From assembly GCA_030248215.1 (NCBI GenBank), contig JASANG010004032.1:1-64000 (forward strand): a stretch of 64,000 nucleotides of DNA. The letters run 5' to 3'. Below the pieces are notes generated by a model. That model had not been told where the DNA came from. It saw only the letters and a program-made list of their open reading frames with translations, and ran no database searches. The position numbers were made by a program, and so were the translations under genes. Below are positions 13,423 through 25,030 of this stretch, piece after piece. The stretch comes from Enoplolaimus lenunculus (Eukaryota > Nematoda > Enoplea > Enoplida > Thoracostomopsidae). How positions within the stretch are numbered: position 1 is the stretch's first letter; the number at the start of each line of letters is the position of its first letter.

Positions 13423-13795
13423 GTAAGCATGTGAGACATGCTTGTCCATTATGTGCACATGCAATATAGTGCCGTGCACTGTCTGTATGCTAGCTGGCAG
13501 CATACGGTCGACACATATAGTCGACGAAAAATGCAGTTCGAGAAGCAGGCTGCGTAGCCCAGTGGAAGAATGTACGCTTAAGAATCCGTAGGCTGATAGT
13601 TCCATAATAGCTTTGGAGGCCCGCTTTTCCAGCTGGTTAGTGGAAAGGTCTATGTCCCGGTTCCTACCTAGACTGACATGGGGGCTACGTCGTGAGAGCA
13701 ATGGTAAATTGCCGCGCTATGAACACGGTATCCAGTCGAAACTAGAATGATTGGTCAAGGGACGACCTTGTAGAAAATAAGGGCATGTAAGCAAG
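13423..13795 (+). mobile_element. tRNA-derived SINE (SINE-1), copy a
   Basis: The head is a palindrome, aagcatgtgagacatgctt, followed by a second one around gtcgacacatatagtcgac. Then comes a tRNA-like stretch with A-box-like gcgtagcccagtgg, and a body with cgcttttccagctgg and aaattgccgcgctatgaaca. This is the longest copy together with copy c. Confidence 0.75.
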
Positions 13796-13804
13796 TCCGT
13801 TATG

Positions 13805-13946
13805 CAGGGTGCAAAGCGGAACTGGATTATACCGGAATCGCAATCGAAATCGGAACAGCAAATTTATTCCGATTGAATGTGTAATCGGAATCGGAACTAG
13901 CTTTGAATCGGGATTCTAATCGGAATCGGAATTCTGGTTTACCCTG
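13805..13946 (+). mobile_element. Small hAT-like MITE, 142 bp
   Basis: Terminal inverted repeat cagggtgcaaagcgg / ccagaattctggtttaccctg with ttccgat/atcgga subterminal repeats. Flanking octamers ccgttatg and ccgttgtc share their first five bases, consistent with an eroded 8-bp duplication. Confidence 0.6.
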
Positions 13947-14443
13947 CCGTTGTCGGGTGGGGCCCCAGTGTGTACTCTGTGTCATACTGGTGCTCACCGT
14001 CGGCATTCCTCGACCTCATAGCTATGTATTTCTTTGGTGTCAATCTCAGTCCGTCTCGGTCTCGCTCAGAGTATCGTGATTTAAACATAACCGGTTTTAG
14101 TCTTGCCATATCACTTGCTCAATTGTCAAACAGTGTGCATTAATATATCTGCCAAATTCTTATAAAACATCTCATTTCGGGTTAATTTCACTTATGTCAG
14201 TTACGTGCATTATCTCATATATTTAATATTGTGTTTTCAGGTATTAAAACCCTAATTACCTACCCAATTCTGCGCGCTCAGTTCAATGCGCATTCCCATT
14301 TCTGCAAATTCTTCCCCTTTTGACCCTCTTGTGCCAGTTCCCACATGCCATATTTCTTGTGACCTTATATACACTTATTTTCATGTTTTCAGGGGCCTTC
14401 CCGTTGCCTATTAATTTCAAGGTGCTCATTCCAGTTCGCACTA

Positions 14444-14690
14444 TAAGCATGTGAGACATGCTTGTCCTGGTGCATATGTAATAAATGCAATGCACATTGT
14501 GGTGTTCGGTCGACACATATAGTCGACGAAAAATGCAATTGGAGAGGCGGCTACGTGGCGCAGTGGTCGAGTGCTCGCTTAACGATCCATAGGCTGAGAG
14601 TTCGGTTTCCGCTCTATCCCGCTTTTCCAGCTGCTTAGTAGAAAGGTCTGATGTCCCTCAGTTCCAACCTAGATTGACACGGACCTCTAT
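14444..14690 (+). mobile_element. tRNA-derived SINE (SINE-1), copy b
   Basis: Palindromic head at 14446, gtcgacacatatagtcgac at 14509-14527, tRNA-like segment gtggcgcagtggtcgag with B-box-like gagttcggttt, then cgcttttccagctgctta. The 3' third is missing. Confidence 0.75.
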
Positions 14691-14699
14691 TTCTGCCAA

Positions 14700-15950
14700 T
14701 TTTTCTCCGCTTGTGCATTATTTGCCATAATTCTGCCTATTTCATGATTATCGGATAACTATAGGTTCAGGGGTATTATTATGATCGCTTAGCTAGTTGT
14801 TGTGCTTGAATGATTTTAAACTTACACGTAAAACATAGTGGTATTTTCGGATAGCTCGGAGCATATAGTTCTTGCCTTGGCGAAGTATATTAAAAAGTAT
14901 TAAGTCTGAATCAGCGTACTTTAATTGATCGGAATAGTAATTTTTAGGCCTGGGAAACTATTACTTGCTATTGTCGTAATTTGTGTGTTGTTTTAATTGT
15001 GCCCGGACGTAGTTTAACTAGCCGTCCCGTAAGCTGTGTCTGACGGATTCTGCTCATTTTTCGCGCATACATTGCATTTTTCCGATACTTTTAATTACTG
15101 TAAAACTTTTCGGCCGAATGGCCCTCGTTGAAAAGCTATAATTACCAAAAGTAGGTAAAACTAGCAATTTATTATAAGCGGGGCTAACGGGCTTGTGTTT
15201 TGTATTTTTGTATTAATTACTTGTTCACCGTTAGTAAAGCGGATGAAGAGTGCGTATAAACCTATGAGCCGTAGGAATGCCAAAAATTGTGTTAAAACTG
15301 TTCCCGAATCGATCACAAACTAGACCATACCCGCTTTCGGATCGGTCGGAAATTCCCGTTTTTGACCAGTCCAGACCTTACAGCCGTTATGTGCACATGC
15401 AATATAGTGCAGTGCAGTGCCAGTACGTATATGGTTTTACCCTAAAATTCTCTGAAAAATATGGCCACGCCGAGAAAAACCAACTACTAACTGATGATAG
15501 TTGCTGTTCAAAGTTGAAAATGTGGGCATACGACATTCCCCGCTTCGGATCGATCAAAGATCCCCTTTTGAAGAGTCCAAAATCTACACTACCTAGCTAC
15601 GTAAAAGCTCTAAGCACCCAGTCTTAATCAAGAAATACATAGACGCGGCAGGTATGCGGAGACAGGACTTACTTGTCGACCTCTGATTTAAGTCGATTTG
15701 ACATAAGTCAAGAGAGACTTAACTTTAAGAGTCGAAATTTTGATAAATTGGAGCCCCTGGAGGTGAGAACTGTCGCATTTTAAAGTTACTACAACTAGTA
15801 GCAGCACAGTCTTGAGAAACTATTTAAGCACAGAAAACATAGAAAACTGGAAGTTGCAACATGAGGAGGACACGAATTAAAATTGACAGTAAACGCGGAG
15901 TGCATTGAGAGAGTGCATGAAAATTAGCAGGAAAATAATGGTAGAGGTAC
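14700..15950. other. Spacer, no gene recognised
   Basis: AT-rich sequence with a family N fragment (15322-15590) and a SINE-1 head fragment at 15386-15420 (atgtgcacatgcaatatagt). The open frame at 15277-15627 runs through these repeats and has no protein similarity. Confidence 0.4.
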
Positions 15951-16144
15951 GCAGTGCCGGAGCAGACATTGGTAGGAGCTCCCCGAAACTATAGGGGGGG
16001 ACTCGCGAGCGTAGCGAGGAAGAAGCCAGACGCATTTTTCAAACTTCAGCGGTCTTTGTTTCAACTGGTTAGGGTGGGGGCTGAGGGCCCTGGTCTCCTG
16101 ACGGGCTACGGGGGGTGGCGGCTCCGGCCCTGCTGGAGGTACGC

Positions 16145-16440
16145 AATCTGGTCCCCCTCTAGGAATTTAACAAAAAGTGACCTATTCTATAGATGTCGAC
16201 GAGCTATGTTCATGATACCACTTTTATGGCGGCATAACGGTAAAAATTTAACCTGTTCGCGTACCGATTGGAAGACGAAGTATCTATCATTTACATGCTC
16301 GTTAAGTGCTTTACCAGGTTTATTCGTTATACAAATTTGGTTGGCGTTTGTACGTGTTGATATAGTGAAAATTAAAGTTTCAAGGGCCATAAGTTTTGAA
16401 CCGGTGGGCCTGTAGCCTTAAAAATGGTACAACTGAAATC
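16145..16440 (+). repeat. Dispersed repeat (family P), copy 1
   Basis: taggaatttaa, tagatgtcgacgagct and aagggccataagttttgaac recur in order at 30916, 30947 and 31623, where a hAT-like element interrupts the second copy. No coding potential recognised. Confidence 0.5.
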
Positions 16441-16954
16441 AGCGTGTCGGAATCTATTAAATAACCTGTTTTCATTAAATTCATAGGGGTACACACTCCG
16501 TACCTCGGCCGGAAAATACAAGCGCAGACTTAAAAACAACACAGTTTATATTGGTAACAGTAAGGTAGTTTTAACAAGATCAATACAGAAACCGGTTTAT
16601 GACAAAATCATAAATAAAAGCTCACACAATAGAACAAATGAATTCAAAGAAATACATAGCTATATTAGGGGTTGCGGGCGGAAACAGTGTTACACAGAAA
16701 ACAAGCTGGGGCTCCGCTGCTTATCCCAGTTTAGTGTTAAGCTTTTATTAATCAAACCACTCTAAAATTCGTCAAAGAAGTTCAACTTGAACATTCGAAG
16801 TGCAAATTTGGTTCTGAGCAAAGCTGAGAGTATCGGAAATGTTTTATGTTTTGTGTTTGGTGGTGTCAGAACTGCAAGGTCCGGACGACCCCTTTCTCCG
16901 AAGTACTCCGAATATACATGGTTTTTCAGTTTAATTTTTCCGAAACATATGGCC

Positions 16955-17245
16955 ACGCTGGGAATCGAACCTCGCACCTCTCGCTCGCTAGTCAAGAACG
17001 CTACCCATTACACCACCCGGTCGACGTGTATGTATGTGTCTTACATTACACACTATGCACATCACATACGCCACGAATACCAACAGGTGGTGGTAAGGTT
17101 GTGTGGTCTTAAGCTCAATATATGTAAGTGATATGTTAGTGAAAAGTAGTTGAAACAATTAACCACGGCTGGAATCAAATTAGCGACCTTTGCCCTAGCC
17201 GGGCCAACGTTCTTACTAAATGAGCTATCGCGGCACTGCTTCAAC
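16955..17245 (-). mobile_element. Two tRNA-derived SINE heads (SINE-3), reverse orientation
   Basis: On the minus strand 17027-16960 reads gggtggtgtaatgggtagcg, then gaggttcgattcccag, i.e. good A and B boxes. 17245-17150 reads cgcgatagctcatttagtaa, then aatttgattccagccgtgg. Neither closes an acceptor stem, so these are SINEs rather than tRNA genes. The flank at 17090-17170 recurs at 17482-17570. Confidence 0.65.
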
Positions 17246-17782
17246 TACTTGTGCTTCTTGTTATATGCGTTGTTTACTAGAGTACTACGTTGTGTACTGC
17301 GTAGCTACTATGCAATGAGTATTACGTGTTGACTTTTTATGTGCGTGTCTATGTATTCCAGCATTCCATCGTGCAATACCCGACATCCTCTTTTTTGAAG
17401 AGGTCGTCCCCTGATCGTCACACCTTTTATGGGCTCACACCGCGGCTGTATGCCTTGCGGTCTCATCGTGGCAACATGTAAGGTTGCGCGATCTTAAGGG
17501 CAATGTATGTAAGTGTTCTGTTAGTGGGAAGTAGTTAAAACAATTATTGACCACGGCTGCATTCAAACCATGTATTCCATCGTGCAATACCCGACAGTGG
17601 TCGAAAGCAAATCATGTTACCAGGAGCCTAATGTGGACTCAACTCATCATCTATCCTGCCACCTGCCCGTCCTCTCGAACTTTGTCCCTGGTAGAACTGC
17701 GCGGTCGCGACGAACCCTTTCCCCGTAGTGTCAATGCCAGCGATTTGTACTGCAGCTCAAATTTTGCTATTTGTTGTCCAGT

Positions 17783-18145
17783 GTAAGCATGTGAGACATG
17801 CTAGTCCTGGTGCATATGCAATATATGCAATGCATATTGTATAAATAATATGATGCCGGCAAAATACGGTCGACATATAGTTGCCGATTGAAGCAGTTGT
17901 GCAGGCAGGCTAGATGGCGCAGTGGTAACAGTGTCTGCTTGCAACGCAGAAGGTCGTTAGTTCGAAACCATTAGTAACCCGCTTCTCCAGCTGCATGGTT
18001 AAAATATATCAAGCCCGAGTTCCTACTTAAACTGAAACAAGGGCCGTGCCGTGAGCGCAATCGTAAATTGCCGCTCTTTGAACACTTTATCCAGTCGAAT
18101 ATAGGATGTACGGTCAAGTGATGACGTTGTTGGAAATTGGGCCAT
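17783..18145 (+). mobile_element. tRNA-derived SINE (SINE-1), copy c, full unit
   Basis: A 363-bp unit from the palindromic head to the base before the next head. The tRNA-like part has atggcgcagtggtaac and an anticodon-arm-like hairpin tctgcttgcaacgcaga. Followed directly by copy d. Confidence 0.75.
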
Positions 18146-18312
18146 GTAAGCATGTGAGACATGCTTGTCCTGGTGCTATGCAATGCCTATGGTCGATATA
18201 TAGTCGACAGTAGAAGCAGTTGGACAGGCGGGCTACGTGGTGCAGTGATAACAGCGTCTGCCTGACGCGGGACGCGCAGAAGATCGTTAGTTCAAAACCA
18301 GCCGTAACCGGG
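18146..18312 (+). mobile_element. tRNA-derived SINE (SINE-1), copy d, abutting copy c
   Basis: Repeats the head gtaagcatgtgagacatgc, tagtcgac and gtggtgcagtgataac. It begins at the first base after copy c and lacks the 3' half. Confidence 0.72.
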
Positions 18313-18594
18313 GTTGCATCTGATTACCAAGTGATTGTCCTCTGTGTTCGTGAACGCATACGATGCTGCTTTACAGTAACAGTTACCATCTCCATTGATT
18401 TTAAAGTGGAAATATTTTGTGAAAAAAGCGTCCAGTATACCAATTTCAAAAACTTATGCAATAAAGATACAAAACGCAAAAAGGCGGGCTCGTGGTAGGT
18501 CGCAAAATAAGCAACGTGCACGTCCCGTATCCTTGTAACTTACAGGCGTAGCTATTCGGCACCACTTTGTTTCGTGACAAAAAACACCAACATT

Positions 18595-18665
18595 GGTATC
18601 CGAATCGGTAACCTGGATATCCGTTACCGGATATTTGCGGTTGTGCTCCTGAATATCATAAAACT
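18595..18665 (+). mobile_element. Fragment of hAT-like family I
   Basis: cggatatttgcggttgtg and caatatcat-like sequence match 53088-53115 in the complete copy. Confidence 0.45.
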
Positions 18666-18775
18666 AATATATCTCTCGGAACTTTGTATATTTGCAAATT
18701 TGTATTGTACTTACTACGTAATGGATAATTAGCATATTAACTGTTTGAATTATTGCATTTTGGTCTATTTTTACA

Positions 18776-19388
18776 ATGGCTGCCGAATTAGCTTGCGTCT
18801 ATTCTGCTTTAATCCTTCAAGATGATGATGTCGCGATTACTGGAGACAAAATCCAAACGATTTTAACAAGTGCTGGGGTGCAAGTGGAACCATTTTGGCC
18901 TGGTTTGTTTGCAAAAGCTTTGGATGGTATTGACGTTAAAGCACTCATTTCTAACCTTAGTTCGTGCGTAGGTGCTGCGCCTGGCGCTGGCGGAGGAGGT
19001 GCTGCTCCTGCAGGTAAATAATTTAAGCTGTCAATTGTGATTAGTATTTGTATGTGTCGTGTCATCATGATTTGTTAAGAAACCATAACAGTCGACAATT
19101 TAGGTATGCCTTTATTCTCGGTAATGTAATAAGTGCGTGCAAATGAAGCAATCACAAAACGTTTGTTGTTACAAATAACAATTGCGCTAAGTTTGGAAAA
19201 CGTATACTTCGATAATTTTTATTTTCATGACTGATTACGTTCGATTAAAATGCAATGAAAACTTTGTTTCAGCTGGTGCAAGTGGCGGTGACGGTACAAC
19301 TGCGGCTGCAGAAACAAAGAAAGAAGACGTAAAAAAAGAAGAATCAGAATCTGAAGACGAAGATATGGGATTTGGTTTATTTGATTAA
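18776..19388 (+). CDS. RPLP1: 60S acidic ribosomal protein P1 (2 exons)
   Basis: Large-subunit stalk protein that pairs with P2 on P0 and recruits elongation factors to the ribosome. Exons 18776-19013 and 19273-19388 join in phase (G|CT, Ala) to give 117 residues, close to the family's ~114. The helical dimerisation domain (MAAELACVYSALILQDDDV through FAKALDGIDVKALISNLSS) is followed by the Gly/Ala hinge, an acidic Lys/Glu stretch, and the invariant tail EDEDMGFGLFD, which binds translation factors and is the target of ribosome-inactivating proteins. Complete and intact. No upstream 5' UTR exon was identified, though ribosomal protein genes often have one. Confidence 0.97.
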
Positions 19389-19599
19389 AATTTCCACTGG
19401 TTTATTTTAGTCATTAATCTGGTAATGGCAGCTGCTACATTAATGAAGTTTTTGCAACTATAGCTGTTTTCTATTGAGTTGAAAGGCATGTTTGGCCTGA
19501 CGTCTACGTTTTTGTAGAGATTGTTACATAATATTTGATTATTGTCATTTTTTATTCTCGGATTTGAATTATCTGAAGGCATTCGTGACTATTGAAGCT

Positions 19600-20570
19600 G
19601 GGCTTTGCCTGGCGCGGGGTGGAAGTCTCATTCACACATCCAAGTCTATCCGCTTTTGCTCTGCCCAGGTTGATGTCCCCCATTTTTTCCAAAACAGGGG
19701 CGTATGTTTTGCGTAATGTATACTATAAATTGTAAAATAATGATGTTAAGATGAAGAAGATAGCGTGGTAAATCAACTCCTGGAAGCATTATTGTCAACT
19801 AGGAATGCGGTTAAATGATACCAGAAGTGGCTATTATACAGTGAAACTTAGTACAAAACCGTAGAACGTGTAATATTGCCCCCTAATTCAACCTGGTGGA
19901 GGCCAATGCAGTATGTGAGAGACAGAAAATTGGTATACTGTATACAACTAAGGCTGTGTTTTATATGACGACTTCCTAGTGAAAACGCAGGTCGAAAGCA
20001 AACGTTGAAGTGAACAAATTTTCACCGCATGCATAGAAAAAAGCAATTCATGGCTTTAATAGCCAATGTTATTTCTATGGTTTTACATGTACGTGAGGGT
20101 AGGATCATTTTCAGCGAGGGTTACTACACTGTTACGTTCTCATCTATACCTAGGCCCATATTCCTAAATCTAAGTCTAAACATTTAATGAAAAAGTGTAA
20201 GCCTACGCAAAAAGAGTGTAAAATCGAAGCCTACTCTTTTGTAGTCCCGCCAGAATGCGGACGGCCTTAAAAGCAATATGGGTCGCATTAATAATGCAAT
20301 ACATGTTGGAAGCACTTGCCCTGTTAACTATGTAATCGTAATGTAGTAGTTTTTAATTTGGGAAAAATATATATTGTTCAAGAAGTTAAGTAAAATTAAG
20401 AATTCTGTGGCAATGTTTAATTCGAAATGCTTGGTCGCGTCGTTTTTTGTTTCAGATTCTGTTTTTATATTGTATTGTTACAATTTTAATAAACTTTATA
20501 ACAGTTTGTATAGTTTGGTGCCATTTCAACTTTTGGTAAAAGCAGAGAATTATATATGTTTCGACCCATG
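19600..20570. other. Spacer downstream of RPLP1
   Basis: A SINE-1 tail-like piece lies at 19600-19690 (tccgcttttgctctgccc). Degenerate cctaagtct-type sequence is at 20150-20240. No gene recognised. Confidence 0.4.
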
Positions 20571-20599
20571 TTACTTTTAGTGACGTCACGTGGCCAAAA

Positions 20600-20815
20600 G
20601 TACACACAGATATAATTGGGATAACGGGACAGTTGGGCCAAGTGGGACTGTTGGGACAACGGGACAGTTGGGGAAGCGGGACAGTTTGGACACCAGGACA
20701 GTTGGGACAGCGGTATGACAACGAGACAGTTGAGACAGCGGGACTGTTGAAACATCGGGAAAGTTGGAACAGCGGACAGTGGGGACAGTTAGGACAGAAA
20801 GACAGCTGGGCCCAG
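20600..20815 (-). repeat. 15-bp minisatellite, gggacagttgggaca type
   Basis: Imperfect tandem units of gggaca(g/a)ttgggacagc. Its reverse complement is the same satellite as at 35328-35877, and both share a non-repetitive flank, cccaattatat.tgt, next to the array. Confidence 0.8.
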
Positions 20816-20855
20816 AACAAGGAAAAGCTAACGTTGGCTAGAGTTGTCTTAGAAC

Positions 20856-21216
20856 AAGAGATGTGCCGATTAATCGGTATAGGTAACAATCGGCACTTTT
20901 CGTGACTACAGACATCGGCACTGCAAAAGGGTCCGATTTTTTGCAGATACTTTTTGCACATAACAGTCAGAATGCTATCTATTTCACTCCTTGGCGTATA
21001 TCAGTCTGATCAGGGAAACTGTTATCCCTCAAGTTTGCGTTTGAAAAAATCAATTGAAATGAACCATTCTTAAAAAATTATAATCGTATTGTTTATTGTG
21101 GTCAGGGCTTAAGTCTTCGAATAACGATGTAATGTTTTTTACGATTTGTTCTTTAAGCATTATGTACCAAAGTTGGAATCGGCATCGGTAAAAATTTCGG
21201 AATCGGCACTCCCCTA
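20856..21216 (+). mobile_element. hAT-like MITE (family M) with intact 8-bp duplication
   Basis: Flanked by identical octamers cttagaac (20848-20855, 21217-21224). Inverted ends: agagatgtgccgatt / aatcggcactccccta. 361 bp and non-coding. An 8-bp duplication and this terminal form are typical of hAT. Confidence 0.82.
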
Positions 21217-21414
21217 CTTAGAACTGTTTCTGAGTAATCGTTTAGCATTGTATTCGTGGGATATTTTCGACTGTGAACCAATTTGAGCGGAATATTGGCA
21301 GTTTTGGTGCGACGTTCTGGGCAGGTTGTTGTCTCCAATATTGTGGCTTATCGTATTACGCATCATTCAGGGTGCGAACGGAACTGAGTTTTTTCGAAAC
21401 TGAAATTGGATTCG

Positions 21415-21870
21415 ATACTTTATCGTGTGCAGTGAAACTCAAAGCTCGCAAAGCGTTTTATATTTTTTCCTATGGGTTGAAAGTTGGACGACCGTTCGAC
21501 GAAAACCTCTGGAAACGCTGAGCCGATTTTGGTAAACTTTCTAGTTTGAAAGCTTATTAGCATGGTGTGTAACTCCGCATTGGGCTTTAAAATTCTAAGC
21601 CTTTAATTAGCTACAGGCTAATTTATATAAATGGCTAACCCTAAAATAGGTTTTTTACATTACTTTATTATTTATTAAGGATACATACAAATGGCTAGCT
21701 ACTTATACCTAAATTAGGATATTTTACATTATTTCACCATTATTGGGTTTATAAACGGATTGATTTCATTACTGAAGGGTTTTGGGTGTAAGGAGAGTAA
21801 AATGTTTACTGTTACTTAAAACAGATAAGTGTTTAGCTAGCTGTTAACTAATAAGCATGTTAGCAATGCC
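21415..21870 (-). mobile_element. Family G repeat, reverse copy
   Basis: Reverse complement of the 8200-8650 region: aaagcgtttta, tgagccgattttggtaaactt, gctaatttatat-type units and gggttttgggtg. Diverged and incomplete. Confidence 0.55.
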
Positions 21871-22420
21871 AATTATGGCAGTTGAGTTCGGGAGTAATTA
21901 TCATTTTTATAAGCTTTTTTGTTCTTTGGCTTAATATTGGCTCTCATGTCTTGCGGAGGTTTGCGCTGCAAAAGATAGTTTATTATTTGTCAGTGTGCTC
22001 GTACGCAGTGTGTACATAGTGGCTCAACGCATATATACTCTATGTAGAAAAAGGTTAAACACCCTCGATTCAGCTCGTTTTTCTATTGTTCTTTTAAATC
22101 ATTATCATTCCTTTCATAACTACGAATAAACCCTGGCCCCACCGGAATGTTACCAACACGGTTTCCGAGGCCGGCCGGTTGGGTATAAGGGCAATCACGA
22201 ATACAGCCACTAATTCAAAAAGATCACTACAATTGCTAAACTACCAACAACATACTAGAGATACCCCGGTGCCTGGCCCGGGCCGTCGGAATTTGAGTTG
22301 CATCCTTGTATCAGCGATAGGAAGACTGCATGACTTTGTGCGGTTTAAAAAACCATTTAAGGTGTTTTAAGAAATAGCTGTGTTGTTAAGGATTATCGCA
22401 CTAATATTCATTCCGTCATA

Positions 22421-24426
22421 ATGAACACAGAAGGCGGACGTTTTGGTGATTTCGAGATTGTGCCGACAATTATTCCTGGCACAAGCGATGATGACGATGA
22501 AGTAAGCGAAATTTGAGTTTGTATTGCAGCTTTGTTTTTGTTAGGAAGTTGTAAGTGTTGGCTAATCTTCTGAAATATGTTCTAGGTGGCTGAGATTGTG
22601 TATTGTAATATGTACGTATAAGTTAGAATTGGGTTGTGCAATTTTGTACCACAATCTAAGAGGAGGCTATCAGAGTACACTTGGGTGCTTTCCCGCTTGA
22701 AAATCGACATTGAGTTACAGGAGAATTTTCGCTCGGATGTTCCATTAATTTCAGTAATATGCTTTCGTATTTTATAAAAACCGCGTCATTCAGTATGTTA
22801 CGTAGTTTACAACAGACTTCTAAAAATTAGCAAATTCAGTTTCACCTAGTTGGCCTCCAGCTCCGTATTTGTCACCTCCGGTTGCACCGTGATGTTTAGA
22901 ATGATGGTGATGCATTCTTTGATTGTCGTTGATTAAAATATTAAGTCCTGCGACAGCGAAGGTACAAAATTTGTTGCATAAGTGCCCGTTCTACGCCTTT
23001 GAGGGTACAAGCCCAGTTTATAAAAGATTTTGCCGTAATTTTCTCATAACATAATATTTTACAGGATGATGAAACGCTATCGGAACGTTTGTGGGCGTTG
23101 ACAGAAGTATTTCCAGAGTCGCTGCGCAACTTTACATCATTTCTAGTCTCAGGCACTTATGACGTGAGTAATTCTTGATATTAGTTGTCCGCGTAATCGT
23201 TCCTATGCATGCTGGTTAACTAATCAGTGTTTCAATTATTTTTTGACCTGCGTCTAGACAAGTTTATTAAAATACCAAAAAGTGCGGTTTGTTTGTTCAT
23301 GCAACATAGATATTTTCTATTGTCTCAATCTTTCAACCTTATAAGATTCCTTTCGGTTTCGAGAATACGTGGGAAGGTTAAACACATCGCCCGCCCCGCC
23401 CCCCCCCCCCGCAATATGCTAGTGGTTTCGGAGTGTCTCTAAACTTATTTTCAGGTATCGAGTAAACTGTTTCATTTCACTCGTAGTGGGCTGTGGATAC
23501 TATCCACTTCTGCAACCGTTTTGATGCTGCCATATTTGTTTGAACGTGAACGACTTGAAATGGAACAAATGCAACAGATGCAGCAACGACAGGTAAGGAT
23601 ATTCTAGTCGGTCTTTATGTATATTGAATTTTGTACAGTAACTGGCGTACACCGTGTCACAGTTTTCACACGGCTTGCCATCCGTTTATGCAAGTCACGT
23701 TGTTTGACAGGTGTTTGGTGCACGATTTTGGAAACTGTTTTAGTTTTGTCGGTTGGAATTGCTCTGTAATTATTTCAGCCATTGTGGCAGTGGTAGAAGT
23801 TATAGTGAATTTGACTCGCTGCAACTTAGTAAATAAAAGGCGACCAAGATCCAGGCTTTTTTCAAAATTAACTCTTTAGCCAATGTGTCTAAAGCACAAA
23901 AAAAATTAACCAGTTAGAATTTTTTAGCCGAAATTCAATTTATGCCGCGCTAGCCAATTAGAATTTTTTGGGGCTATTGCTAAAGAATTGGCTAAAAACA
24001 CTGCCAAGGTAATGTCATGTATTTTCCTCAGTAACTTTAATTCACCATCGATTCAAGTTTTGCTACCAGTACTTGACATGTTGCTACTGTCATGTGGTTA
24101 CAGAACGTAATGGTTAGTTGTCACTTGGGAATTTGTTACAAGAGGACGAGAGAGCCCCCACCCACATCCGGTCTCTCCCCGCGGTCCCATTTCGACCACA
24201 CCTCCCAGGTGACTTCCTTCAAACGTACATATGTAAACCTCATGACACTTTGTTTAGTTGTGCATGTCGTGATTGAGCACAATAATTTTGGTATGCTGTT
24301 GCGTATTTTTAGATCCTCCTAGGTCCACATTCAGCAATGGCTGGAATGACCTCAGGCGCTAGCGTTGGTGGACCATCAAGTCATATGCTACCTGGTCTTG
24401 TCTCCACCGAACCGAAAACCAAATGA
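22421..24426 (+). CDS. TOMM22: Mitochondrial import receptor subunit TOM22 (4 exons)
   Basis: Central receptor of the outer mitochondrial membrane TOM complex, which takes presequence proteins and anchors TOM20 and TOM40. Exons 22421-22501, 23065-23163, 23455-23592 and 24313-24426 all join in phase 0 to give 143 residues (human 142). The acidic cytosolic segment has runs of Asp/Glu across the exon 1-2 junction. It is followed by ETLSERLWALTEVFPESLR, the family signature. The single tail-region membrane helix is GLWILSTSATVLMLPYLFE. The intermembrane segment MQQMQQRQILLGPHSAMAG is nearly the vertebrate sequence and spans the exon 3-4 junction, which confirms that splice. A C-rich tract at about 23395-23410 precedes the exon 3 acceptor. 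Confidence 0.96.
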
Positions 24427-24429
24427 ACT

Positions 24430-25030
24430 TTCTTTGCTATTTTGTTGGTTTTTTGTAACAATTATCCGTGTAGGTTTGTTTATTTGCAACACTGTATGTA
24501 TTATCATGAATTTCAAACAATTTGTATGTATTATGCTGAATTTCAAACATTTCGTGAATTCTCTCAAGTCGATAGGGTCTGTTAAAAGGGATTATGCAAC
24601 TGGACTAATGTATAAAGTCTCAGAATCCAAGGAAATTTTACATATGAAATGGATTTACTCAGATTGGGCTAATGTTGCTTTATTTGGTAATTGTGATCAC
24701 GCGGTGTGTGTTGTGTACCGATAAGTTTTGTAATTTCAAAAAAAAACAAAGTAATTTCATGGCGTTTGTACTTGAGAACGCTAGCATTGAATTGCTATAC
24801 TTGTGACACAAAAAGGAGAGAAATTGTGGTTACGTTTGAACAAATTGGTTGTGGTTGTGTTATGATGATTTGAGTACGTTTGAAAACTGGTTCGGTTGAA
24901 TTTAACCATAAAAACATTTTTAGGGTCAGTGTGTCAACATAACATTTAACATGCGTGGAACGTTAGATTTAACCGACCACAATTCCGCTATATAGCGGCA
25001 GTTGTAGCTGGCGTAACGAAATTGCCAACT
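24430..25030. other. TOMM22 3' flank
   Basis: Likely 3' UTR, then AT-rich spacer. The open frame at 24365-24724 overlaps the end of TOM22 in another frame and shows nothing recognisable. Confidence 0.4.

Larger units (their letters stand above)
12515..15627 (+). repeat. Dispersed repeat (family N), three fragments
   Basis: Two motifs recur. The first is cccagtgt...tctg.gtcac...tggtgctcac, at 12523-12565, 12848-12895 and 13962-14002. The second is gaccatat.cc.ct.tcggat followed ~20 bp later by ccgtttt...cagtcca, at 12791-12840, 15322-15372 and, more diverged, 15530-15590. The pieces are scattered among SINEs. No element ends or coding capacity were recognised. Confidence 0.5.

Noticed and set aside
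15954-16415. 153-residue open frame
   Set aside because: Overlaps dispersed repeat P and a GC-rich stretch; no family similarity.
17880-18310. tRNA genes
   Set aside because: A and B boxes and an anticodon-like hairpin are present, but acceptor and T stems do not pair and the same unit recurs elsewhere; these are SINEs.
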